NCBI GenBank assembly: GCA_964486335.1
Contig: CAZAMB010000005.1
Span: forward strand, 124,001-188,000
Direction of reading: 5' to 3'
Length of the DNA stretch: 64,000 nt
Source of the DNA: CAZAMB01 sp964486335
GTDB lineage: Bacteria > Planctomycetota > Phycisphaerae > UBA1845
Part shown: positions 33,944-42,324 of the stretch, piece after piece
Layout of the letters: each line of letters opens with the position of its first letter
How positions within the stretch are numbered: position 1 is the stretch's first letter
Translations under genes and position numbers: made by a program
Notes under the pieces: model-generated
What the model was told of the DNA's origin: nothing
Seen by the model: only the letters and a program-made list of their open reading frames with translations
Database searches by the model: none

Positions 33944-36295
33944 CTATAGTCCGCCCTGCCGCACGCGGAAATGTGCCACAGATGACCAGGTGTTGGGCGA
34001 TCCGCCGGCCAAAAAGCACCACGGACCAACCGCGGAACTGCTTCCGAACGCCGGTGCGCCAATGGCGAGACAATCGTTAGGGGCCGAAAACGGAACTTGA
34101 AACCGGATTGAATGTCCGCCCGACTCCACGACCACCCCGGCGCCGTTGCCGCGTGCCTGCGGTCTCGGCGGATCATAGGAATAAAGAAACGGCAGGCCCG
34201 CCCCACCATCGGACGGTGAACCGTCGACTTCAAGCGTTCCGGCGGCGACATAATCACAATAAACCGTCGCGGAACCGCAACCGACGTTTACCGTCACCGT
34301 GACGAAGTCTCCGGCCGTTACTTCCGCCGGAGAGACGCTTATGCTCCCGCAGCCCGACTGGTAGGGAGCTACATCGAGTTCGTCGCATACGGGGTCAAGC
34401 TGGGCGATCACCTCCACCGGTTCTTCCAGTTCACCCACGAGTGTTCGACTCCCATTCGCGTCTTCCAAATAAACGCTCACCGTGATCGTGTCGCGATCGC
34501 CGGCGCGAGCATTGGGATCGGATGAATAGACGATGGTCGTCAAGTGGCTTTCGACTTCGTCGCCTTCGGTGATGCCGTCGCCGAGGTGGCCGTGATCACC
34601 CGACGTGGACCAAACGTATAGTAAGGTGCCGCTTGGCGGGGATGACAGCGTCGCCGTGAAGTTCCGCGTCTCGCCGACTTCGACGCGCGTCGATTCGGGC
34701 GTGACGTGGACCGTGCGCGGCGCGGCCACGATTTCCCAACTGTCAGCCCAGCTCGACGACTGATTGTCCTTAACCACCGCGCCCAGATCGAGCGCCGCCA
34801 TAGCCAATTGAATGGCTCTCAGGAAAGTCGCACTCCTTGCGACGGCGGCAGCATTGGATTGCAGCGTTGCCAATGTGGATTGCGTGCTCAACGCCGACGG
34901 CCAGAACTTTTGCAGCTGAATGACGATGTTGGAGGTAAAGATCTCATCGTCGGCCATGTTCCTGATGGCGACCGTGACAAAGTCAGCCGCCTGTTTGTTG
35001 GTGCGCGGTACGGCCACGCCGATTTCGAGAAGCACCGGATTGAGCGTTTCGACAAAGGCGGCCAGCGCGCCCGCCGAGGCCGATTCCATCGCGCTCAGCG
35101 GACCGCCAATGGCAACGGTCTCAAGAATCGGAACAAAGAAATCGAGCAGCACGAGCTTCCATTGCAGCGAATCGGCCTCCGCGCTCCACGCCGGCACAAA
35201 ATTGGCGAACTGAGGATCCGTTGTAATGCCCGGCGTGCCGACAAAGTCGAACGAAGAACCGATCACGATCGCCTTGTAATAGGTCTTCGCATTTCCGGTT
35301 TCGTGCGTGAGTTCGATTGGCGGCAGCGTAATCGGCGCCCAGGAAGCTGAGCCGCTGAGCACTGCGCTGATGGAACTGATCAGGCTCAGCCGATAGGTCG
35401 TCGGGACCTCCATTTCGTCCACCCGCTCGGGAGGCGTGATGTCGCGACGTGTGCCCGCGTCGTTTTCGGTGGCCGTTCGATAGACATACAGCTTGCCGCG
35501 GCGGCGAAAGTTATTGATCGCCACGATGCCTTCGCCGTCGGGGTTGTGCGCGATCTGAACGCCGCTTTGTCGAGTGCTTCCGTCGGGCGTGATCAGCAAG
35601 AGTGGGCTTACACCCGTCGATTGCATGTGCGGTCCGAGTTTGAGTTGGGCTGAGTCGTCCGCCACGGTCGTGCTGTCGCGCGGCGGTTCGGGGAACTTCG
35701 TTGCTTCATGCGCTGCGTCGAGAGCTGCCAGCACCGTCTCGTCGCCATCTTGAAGAGCCCCCGCGTCGGCGCCCAGCGCCGCCTCGATGGCGTCCGTCAG
35801 GTCCGCCACTGCCTGTGTCTGATCAAGCAGGTCGAGCACGTTCGATAGCGAATCGGGAAAGATCGTCCAGCCCCCATTGGCGAAGTAAAGCAGCGCCAGC
35901 GCCGTTGTTCTTGAGTTAATGACGTTGGGCACCGCGTGATCGGGATTGGCAAACCCCATCAGGATCAACCGTCCGGTTCCATCCACGACCTGCACGAACG
36001 AGGGCGTACGTAACCGGACACTCAGCGAAAATGCCCCATCCGCCGACGGCGTCGCCGTCGAATCCGATGACCGTACGCGCAGCGTCGTCGGATCGATGGT
36101 CATGCCAACCGGCAGCGAGACCGTGCCAACCAGCATCTTCGGCTCGTCCAAGACGATCGAGGGAGGCCGCTCGATGGTCGGCTCGTCGCCACCGCCGTTG
36201 CCATTGCCGCCTCCGCCGCCCGGCGCTGCCGGGCAACCGGGAATCAACGCCAACATCATCAGCACCAACCACCCGCAGCGGCAAGACGCATTCAT
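33944..36295 (-). CDS. large lipoprotein of unknown function
   Basis: The 783-aa product has a lipoprotein signal peptide with lipobox LIPGC (Cys at about residue 21) and a Gly/Asn linker. Beta-rich segments follow, then a helical middle (about 390-520) and an Ig-like or PKD-like region near 540-640 (VTPESTRVEVGETRNFTATL). A cysteine-containing C-terminal domain ends it. No catalytic motif is seen. It is convergent with the TSP3-repeat gene, 30 bp away, and would be anchored at the outer or cytoplasmic membrane. Confidence 0.75.
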   Translation of the reverse strand: MNASCRCGWLVLMMLALIPGCPAAPGGGGGNGNGGGDEPTIERPPSIVLDEPKMLVGTVSLPVGMTIDPTTLRVRSSDSTATPSADGAFSLSVRLRTPSFVQVVDGTGRLILMGFANPDHAVPNVINSRTTALALLYFANGGWTIFPDSLSNVLDLLDQTQAVADLTDAIEAALGADAGALQDGDETVLAALDAAHEATKFPEPPRDSTTVADDSAQLKLGPHMQSTGVSPLLLITPDGSTRQSGVQIAHNPDGEGIVAINNFRRRGKLYVYRTATENDAGTRRDITPPERVDEMEVPTTYRLSLISSISAVLSGSASWAPITLPPIELTHETGNAKTYYKAIVIGSSFDFVGTPGITTDPQFANFVPAWSAEADSLQWKLVLLDFFVPILETVAIGGPLSAMESASAGALAAFVETLNPVLLEIGVAVPRTNKQAADFVTVAIRNMADDEIFTSNIVIQLQKFWPSALSTQSTLATLQSNAAAVARSATFLRAIQLAMAALDLGAVVKDNQSSSWADSWEIVAAPRTVHVTPESTRVEVGETRNFTATLSSPPSGTLLYVWSTSGDHGHLGDGITEGDEVESHLTTIVYSSDPNARAGDRDTITVSVYLEDANGSRTLVGELEEPVEVIAQLDPVCDELDVAPYQSGCGSISVSPAEVTAGDFVTVTVNVGCGSATVYCDYVAAGTLEVDGSPSDGGAGLPFLYSYDPPRPQARGNGAGVVVESGGHSIRFQVPFSAPNDCLAIGAPAFGSSSAVGPWCFLAGGSPNTWSSVAHFRVRQGGL

Positions 36296-36526
36296 GCTCG
36301 GTCCTCATCCTCGTTCTGTTCAAATGTCAGTAACAATACGCTTACACAGAAACTGGTTCCTTTGGTTCCCGCAGAAGTGGCAATTTCTTACTCGGAATGC
36401 CCCGATTTCGCAACGAACAGGAAAAAGCGTCGGCGCATCGTGCCATCCCCAACTCGGATGCCTTGGTCCGCAGCCAAAGTTCATTGGTTTTTTCACGATT
36501 CTGCCGCTTTGCGTTACCATGAAGGC

Positions 36527-37264
36527 ATGGACCGAACACGACAAATGCCGCCGGCCAACCACGACGACACCTGGCGGCTCTTTCGCATTATGGCCGAATT
36601 CGTTGATGGGTTTGACACGATGGCCCGCGTTCCGCCCGCCGTTTCGGTGTTCGGTTCAGCCCGGACGCCCGCCGACGATCCTTATTATGCCCAGGCTGAG
36701 CAGCTGGGCGGAGAACTCGCGCGGAGCGGGTTTGCGGTGATGACGGGCGGCGGTCCGGGAATCATGGAAGCTGCCAACAAGGGTGCACAGGAGGCCGGTG
36801 GAGTAAGCATTGGACTGAATATCTTCCTGCCGAAGGAGCAGAAGGCCAACTCCTTCCAAACGGTTTCGCTCGATTTTCGTCACTTTTTCTGCCGCAAGGT
36901 GATGTTCGTCAAGTACGCCGTGGCCTTTGTCTGCTTTCCCGGCGGGTACGGAACGCTCGACGAGTTTTTTGAATCGATGACGCTGATCCAGACGGGTAAG
37001 ACACAGCGATTCCCCGTGATCCTCATCGGATCGGAGTACTGGACGCCGCTGCTGAGTTGGATGCGATCAAGCCTGGTCGATCGACATTCCTACGTCGATC
37101 GGTCGGATCTCGATCTGTGCGTCGTGACCGACGACGTGGCCGAGGCCGCCAAGATCATTGCAAGGTCTCATCAACGTCGGCCTGCGGAATCAGCAACACC
37201 GCGTCGTCCGGAGGAAACCACCACGCCGGAAGGAACATTTCAGGGCCGACAACCCTTGCGATGA
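36527..37264 (+). CDS. LOG-family (TIGR00730) nucleotide phosphoribohydrolase
   Basis: The core is a Rossmann-like fold with MTGGGPGIMEAANKGA and PGGYGTLDEFFE, the two signature motifs of LOG proteins, which release free base from cytokinin riboside monophosphate or AMP. The start at 36527 is inferred (MDRTRQMPPANHDDTWRLFR); upstream codons look non-coding. The C-terminal 35 residues are a Pro/Thr/Glu-rich tail. It is convergent with pyrF. Confidence 0.88.
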   Translation: MDRTRQMPPANHDDTWRLFRIMAEFVDGFDTMARVPPAVSVFGSARTPADDPYYAQAEQLGGELARSGFAVMTGGGPGIMEAANKGAQEAGGVSIGLNIFLPKEQKANSFQTVSLDFRHFFCRKVMFVKYAVAFVCFPGGYGTLDEFFESMTLIQTGKTQRFPVILIGSEYWTPLLSWMRSSLVDRHSYVDRSDLDLCVVTDDVAEAAKIIARSHQRRPAESATPRRPEETTTPEGTFQGRQPLR

Positions 37265-37314
37265 ACAGGATACTGGTTTCCCGGCATTTCTCGTCAGATT
37301 TGGTCTTTCTATCG

Positions 37315-38235
37315 TCAATCGAAATTGCAGATCGTGCGTATGGTCGTCACGAAGTCGCGGCAGGCGGCGGCGACGCACGATTTCCAGTCGGCGGAGGAGC
37401 TACGGTATTTCGGTTCGTTGTGTGCGAAAATGACGCTCCGCGAAGCCGCAACGACGGCACCGGTTCCGTCGGGCTTGAAGCATTTGGCGACTTCATCAGC
37501 TGTCCGGCCTTGGGCGCCGAATCCGGGCACAAGGAAGATGCAATTGGGCATGATATCTCGCAAGCGGACGGTGGAGGGCAAGTCACGCGGCGAGACGACA
37601 GCTCCGATGCAACTGTAGCCGCTCAGGCCGACGAGTCCGTCGGCACCGGCCCACTCCTGGACCATTTGTGCCACGCTGTGACATACCATGGAGCCATCCG
37701 CGAGTGTCAGCCCTTGAACGCGGGACGCGGATTCATTGCTGGTCTGAACGAGCACGAACAGGCCGCGACCGGTCGCCTGCGCCGTCTCGACGAACGGACC
37801 GACGCCGTCCCAGCCAAAATAGGGATTCACCGTGACGGCATCAGCGACCGCGGGATCGTCCGCCGCACCTCCCAATGTCGCCTTGGCGTATTGGGCCGAC
37901 GTGTGGCCGATGTCAGCGCGTTTGACGTCGCCGATGACAAGGAGCCCGGCGCAATGCGAAACGGCGATCAATTCGTGATAAGCGGTGATGCCGCCCGGTC
38001 CGTAGGGTTCAAAAAAGGCGATGTTGATTTTTATGGCAGGGACCAATGGCGCAACGGCCTCGATGACGCCTCGTCCGAACGCAGTGATTGCGTCGGTCGC
38101 GCTGTTGAGCGAGCGAAGCGATTCAGGCAGCCGCTCGACGAGCGGATCGAGTCCGACACAAACGGGAGCATGCTTGTCCCGAACAGCGTTCGCCAGCCTG
38201 TCGCCAAAACTCATCAGCATTCCATCCTTCCCCAT
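37315..38235 (-). CDS. pyrF: orotidine-5'-phosphate decarboxylase (PyrF)
   Basis: The 306-aa protein matches the longer group of OMP decarboxylases: CVGLDPLVERLP, KINIAFFEPYG, IGDVKRADIGHTS with the catalytic Asp-Lys-Asp array, and a late VPGFGAQG. It makes UMP. The ATG at 38235 has GGAG eight bases upstream; in-frame ATGs at 38220 and 38214 are alternatives. It is divergent from rsgA. Confidence 0.94.
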   Translation of the reverse strand: MGKDGMLMSFGDRLANAVRDKHAPVCVGLDPLVERLPESLRSLNSATDAITAFGRGVIEAVAPLVPAIKINIAFFEPYGPGGITAYHELIAVSHCAGLLVIGDVKRADIGHTSAQYAKATLGGAADDPAVADAVTVNPYFGWDGVGPFVETAQATGRGLFVLVQTSNESASRVQGLTLADGSMVCHSVAQMVQEWAGADGLVGLSGYSCIGAVVSPRDLPSTVRLRDIMPNCIFLVPGFGAQGRTADEVAKCFKPDGTGAVVAASRSVIFAHNEPKYRSSSADWKSCVAAACRDFVTTIRTICNFD

Positions 38236-38428
38236 GCCGTGGGCTCCAAGAAGCCGCCGCCATTACTTTGCACAATGCCGCCGGCATGCGACCGTCGGAT
38301 CGCGCCGGGAGGTCGCGTGACTAACCCGCGAAGCGCGCGGCTCGCAGCCTCATCTGGATCATAAGCCTGACGAGTTCCGCTCACAACGATGATCGGTAAC
38401 TTGACATGACCCAAGCCGACAACGAACA

Positions 38429-39565
38429 ATGATCACCATGAGTCCCCCTCGCGGTCGGAAGAACAAGGGAGAAAAGGTACGGGTTCCGTTTCGACGGAAC
38501 CGGTCGCCGCGCCAGCGGAACAATGACTGGACCGACAAGGATCGCGAGGGCGATGCGAAGGAACTTGACGCGATTCGCGGCGAACGGGTCGTCCCCAAAG
38601 GCGATATTTCGCGGCAAAGGACGATCATCGTCGGCGGTGATGCGCGGAGCGATTTGATTCGTGGGGTCGTGGTGGCGGTCCGAGGGCTTTATGCGGACGT
38701 GGATGACGGATCGCGCGTCGTCGGCTGCACCGTTCGACGAATTCTTCGTACGCGGATCATTCATGAGCGAAACCCGGTCACCGTGGGAGACCGCGTTGGG
38801 TTTGTCGTGGACGGTCCGGGCTCTGGACAAACTCCGGAAGGCGTCATTGAGTCGATCGAGCCGAGGCGCGGCGTGCTTCAGCGCCTTGCAGGCCGGCGTG
38901 TGCAAACAATCGTTGTCAACGTAGATCAGGCCATCATCGTCTCGTCCGCCGGACAGCCCGATCCCAAACCGCACCTGATCGATCGATACATGGTGTCGGC
39001 CCACGCGGGCGAAATCGCGCCGGTCATTTGCATGAACAAGATCGACCTCGACGTGGACGGGTTCGCGGTCGGATTGCTCGATCGATATGAGCGATTGGGC
39101 TACCGGACAGTTCGGACCAGCGCCGCAACCGGCGAGGGGATCGAAGCGTTGCGCGAAATGCTCCGTGATCGCATAAGCGTGATCGCCGGGCAAAGCGGCG
39201 TCGGCAAGAGTTCTCTGCTCAACGCGCTCCAGCCGGGGCTGGAACTTCGAGTCGGCGCCGTGCATGCTCAAACGGAAAAGGGGAAGCACACAACGACGAC
39301 GGCCTGCATGCACCGCCTTGCCTTTGGCGGCTACGTCGTCGATACACCGGGCATTCGATCGTTTGATTTGTCGGTCATACCGGCTGGTGAGCTGGAAGCC
39401 TACTTCGCGGAATTCGTTCCGTTGGTTCCGAAGTGCAAATTCCCCGACTGCACGCACACGCACGAGACGGAATGCGCCGTCGTGTCAGCCGTAGAGTCGG
39501 GAGAGATTCATCCCGACCGCTACGCGACGTACCTTGGCTTGTTCCAAGAAGCTTCGCGCCGTTGA
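38429..39565 (+). CDS. rsgA: ribosome small-subunit-dependent GTPase RsgA
   Basis: The 378-aa circularly permuted GTPase has an N-terminal OB-fold (about 75-145), then NKID (G4) before GQSGVGKSSLLNAL (G1) and DTPGIRSFDL (G3), and a C-terminal zinc knuckle CKFPDCTHTHETEC. RsgA assists late 30S assembly. The N-terminal 70 residues are basic and unusually long. It starts at 38429 or the ATG at 38438. Confidence 0.95.
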   Translation: MITMSPPRGRKNKGEKVRVPFRRNRSPRQRNNDWTDKDREGDAKELDAIRGERVVPKGDISRQRTIIVGGDARSDLIRGVVVAVRGLYADVDDGSRVVGCTVRRILRTRIIHERNPVTVGDRVGFVVDGPGSGQTPEGVIESIEPRRGVLQRLAGRRVQTIVVNVDQAIIVSSAGQPDPKPHLIDRYMVSAHAGEIAPVICMNKIDLDVDGFAVGLLDRYERLGYRTVRTSAATGEGIEALREMLRDRISVIAGQSGVGKSSLLNALQPGLELRVGAVHAQTEKGKHTTTTACMHRLAFGGYVVDTPGIRSFDLSVIPAGELEAYFAEFVPLVPKCKFPDCTHTHETECAVVSAVESGEIHPDRYATYLGLFQEASRR

Positions 39566-39618
39566 GCACGACCCGACCCCTTGACGGCGTGAGCCCCTGA
39601 AGCGTATGCCGATGGGCG

Positions 39619-40275
39619 CTAAACGGCCAAGGCCTCTTGCGGCGAATTGCCCGCCGCGGCCGCTTCAACGGACTCACCCGCTAAACCTCCCGCCATGGCT
39701 TCATCGGCGCGACCTTTCAGCCATTCCAATCGCTGGGCTAAGGATTGTAACGCTTGTTGAGCCCCGCCATCATTGGATTCCAAGCCTGTTGTCACGTCGC
39801 TGATCGCAGCGCGGATCTGCGACAATTCTCGTTCTTTCTGAACACGAAGCGACTGAATAGCCTGATCCAGCGCTTCATACAAATCCTTGAACTCATCACG
39901 ACGACGGAGCGGTCGCAGAGTGGGTAGTCGCCCGTCGGCGATCTGGAGAAGGTATCGCTTCATCACGAACAGCGGGCCGCAGATTCGATGGGTCATCAGA
40001 ATTGACCAAAGTCCGATTCCTCCGGCGGTCAAGGCCGCAAAGCCCAGCCCAAAGCACACCATCACCATTGTCGTTTCCGCTCGATAGCCGGTCGGATTGG
40101 TGGCCAGGGCGCGAGATTGCTGATGGAGTATGCCGTACAACACGGCGCTCACCGTCGTGGAAAGAAAGAAGACAATGAGCGCAATCGCGCCAGCCTGTTT
40201 CCATTGGAAACCGGGATTGATAAGATATTTTCGGCGCTGGTTTTTTTGTTCAAATTCCCGACAGTCCAAGTTCAT
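39619..40275 (-). CDS. membrane protein with HAMP-like domain
   Basis: The 218-aa product starts behind GGAG nine bases away. It has two membrane helices (AGAIALIVFFLSTTVSAVLYG and TTMVMVCFGLGFAALTAGGI) flanking a short outer loop. A HAMP-like linker follows (RICGPLFVMKRYLLQIADGR, with a conserved Pro) and a coiled coil to the end. There is no kinase, cyclase or MCP output domain, so it may pass a signal to a partner. It is divergent from the TadG-like genes. Confidence 0.7.
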   Translation of the reverse strand: MNLDCREFEQKNQRRKYLINPGFQWKQAGAIALIVFFLSTTVSAVLYGILHQQSRALATNPTGYRAETTMVMVCFGLGFAALTAGGIGLWSILMTHRICGPLFVMKRYLLQIADGRLPTLRPLRRRDEFKDLYEALDQAIQSLRVQKERELSQIRAAISDVTTGLESNDGGAQQALQSLAQRLEWLKGRADEAMAGGLAGESVEAAAAGNSPQEALAV

Positions 40276-40681
40276 AAGCGGCTACTCCAAGACCGACGAT
40301 CTCTTTCCGCGGCATCATCCGTAGTACTGAGCATAGAATAACATACATTCCAAAACCGTCTGATGAGCGGTTTATTCGGCGGAACCTCTTCGTCCCAGAA
40401 GATCAGTGATTTCGCGGGGTGGGACCCAGGAATATTTCGATATTGCGAAGTTTGGTTCAATGATGAGATCAACTCGGACCTTCACGCAAATCTACATTCG
40501 AAAATCTGTTTTCTCAGCTTGATGAGGCGAGTATCTCCATCATAGAATATGCAGAATGCCCCCCTGTTCTAAATGATCTCATTCGCCGCCGGTGCGCTTC
40601 GGTGACGTTGCCGGCAAGACATTACTTTTTGTTTCGCCGCGAACTCAATTGACCAGCCGAAGATTCAAACCGGAGACGCAG
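40276..40681. other. intergenic region upstream of TadG-like gene 1
   Basis: About 400 bp between divergent genes; relatively AT-rich at 40320-40350. I looked for a second c-di-GMP riboswitch here and found none. No gene is supported. Confidence 0.5.
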
Positions 40682-41890
40682 ATGAAAAAGACGATGCAAA
40701 CGATTGATTCGCCAGTAGATACTCTCAGCACCCAACCACGACAGCGAAACGCGGTTGTCATGGTATTCACTTTGGTGCTGATGGTTGTTCTCCTGGGATT
40801 CGCGGCGATGACCATTGACGTGGGTGTAATATACAACACCCGGGCAGATCTTCAGAATGCAGCCGACGCAGCGGCGCTGGCCGGCGCCGCCGCATATGGA
40901 TGCGAGGCAATGGTGCAGGTGAGACTTGGCAAGAACAAGAGTTCCAACATGGCCACCGTGATTCAACTGGCGACACGTCGGGCCAAATACGCGGCCAGCA
41001 GAAATACAAGTTTCGCGAGCGGGAGTGTCATTCTTGAAACGAATGATGTGGCGCTCGGATGGATAGATGCGACTTCTTCGATATCTCCGCTTGAATCGAC
41101 GGTGGACGCCAAGGAGTACAATGCCGTTCACGTGCTTGCTACCCGATCGAAAGACAGCGAGAACGGTGCGGTGCAACTCTATTTCGCTCCGATTTTCGGC
41201 AAACACTTCACTTCGGTGTCGGCCTCGGCGGTTGCCATGTATGACGACCGATTTGCGGCCTACGATATCGCTGTTCCGGGTATCGCAAACGTATGGCCCT
41301 TTACGATCAGCACGAGTGATTATGACGCTTGGATTGCAGGATCGACAGACTCATTCGGCTACGATCATGATTCTCATCAGGTCTTCGCCAAACCAGACGG
41401 TACGATTGAGATCCGACTCTATCCCGACAAGCTCGCACCCAGCAACTATGGACTATTGAATATCGGGACTCCGAACCAGAGCACGACGGCCCTGATCGAA
41501 CAGATCAAGTCAGGCGTTTCGGAAGGCGACATCGAGCTTGAAATCGGGCACTCAAAGCTAACATTCTATGATGAGGACGGCGATCCTACAGGCTATACGA
41601 TTACCGGCAATCCGGGATTGAAGTCATCCATCGAGTCGGCAATCAAGACGCGTATCGGAGACATTGTAGCCTTTTTTGTTCATGATCAAGTTTCGAAATC
41701 GGGCAGTAACACCAAATACCACGTCGTTGGACTCCGATTTGCGCGTGTCATGAACGTGATGCTCCAGGGATCATCCAACAAAAGAGGCTTATTTATGCAG
41801 CCGGTGAGCTACAGCGGTCCCGGGATCATCACGGTTGCGGGTGCGCCCAGTTCGGGAGGCAATGCGGCGCGCGTACTTCTCGTCCGCTAA
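40682..41890 (+). CDS. TadG-like pseudopilin-type protein 1
   Basis: The 402-aa protein starts at an ATG six bases after GGAG. Residues about 20-60 (RNAVVMVFTLVLMVVLLGFA, then MTIDVGVIYNTRADLQNAAD) are the TadE/TadG-type N-terminal helix plus the DxxxxYxxRxxLQxAADAAALAGA extension. The rest is an extracellular beta-rich domain with no VWA motif. It is probably exported by Tad-type machinery and stays membrane-tethered. It shares its N-terminal layout with the next gene. Confidence 0.82.
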   Translation: MKKTMQTIDSPVDTLSTQPRQRNAVVMVFTLVLMVVLLGFAAMTIDVGVIYNTRADLQNAADAAALAGAAAYGCEAMVQVRLGKNKSSNMATVIQLATRRAKYAASRNTSFASGSVILETNDVALGWIDATSSISPLESTVDAKEYNAVHVLATRSKDSENGAVQLYFAPIFGKHFTSVSASAVAMYDDRFAAYDIAVPGIANVWPFTISTSDYDAWIAGSTDSFGYDHDSHQVFAKPDGTIEIRLYPDKLAPSNYGLLNIGTPNQSTTALIEQIKSGVSEGDIELEIGHSKLTFYDEDGDPTGYTITGNPGLKSSIESAIKTRIGDIVAFFVHDQVSKSGSNTKYHVVGLRFARVMNVMLQGSSNKRGLFMQPVSYSGPGIITVAGAPSSGGNAARVLLVR

Positions 41891-42188
41891 ACAATTGACT
41901 GAGCACGCTTGATCAGCCGAGTCCTATGAGCATCAACGGGCCTGTGATTCAGGAAAACGTGACGTCGATTCGCTCAATGCATGAAGATCGCTCCCTCGAC
42001 TTTGTTTGCAGAGCGAATTGACCATAGAATCCGGACCTAATCCATGCCCAAAGGTCTCAACTCCAGAGCGCTGGAGACGATCGTCTCGATTGAACGGGAT
42101 CCATCCTCAGGAAGCAAGCCTCTGACGATTTTCTTCTCAGAACTTGCCTCTTCATCGCTATATCGTACCTTAAAAACATCGATCTTAA
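41891..42188. other. spacer before the riboswitch
   Basis: About 300 bp without a supported gene. It must hold the promoter for the riboswitch-controlled TadG-like gene; a TATATC-like -10 lies near 42160. Confidence 0.45.
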
Positions 42189-42256
42189 GGGCAAACCAAT
42201 CGTGAGGTTGGGACGCAAAGCGTTGAGTCCGCGTAGGGCGGAAAGTCGCGCTGCCC
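42189..42256 (+). ncRNA. c-di-GMP-I (GEMM) riboswitch
   Basis: The element follows the GEMM-I consensus block by block. GGGCA (42189-42193) pairs with TGCCC (42252-42256) as the closing helix. AAACC leads into a hairpin CCAATC/GGTTGG capped by the GNRA loop GTGA. The invariant GGGACGCAAAGC follows at 42210-42221. A second stem TCCGC/GCGGA and AGTCGCGCTGCC correspond to the consensus AGCCGGGUUGCC. It ends 68 bases before the start codon of TadG-like gene 2. In this family c-di-GMP binding controls genes for motility, attachment and surface structures. Confidence 0.85.
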
Positions 42257-42324
42257 GGCTGGTTCTGAAGAATCCGTCGGTAATGAGCGGGAAGCAGGCG
42301 GATTTCCTGTTTGGAGGGCGTCCC

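Noticed and set aside
40276..40681. Possible second c-di-GMP riboswitch before TadG-like gene 1
   Set aside because: No GACGCAAAG-type core or closing helix is present.
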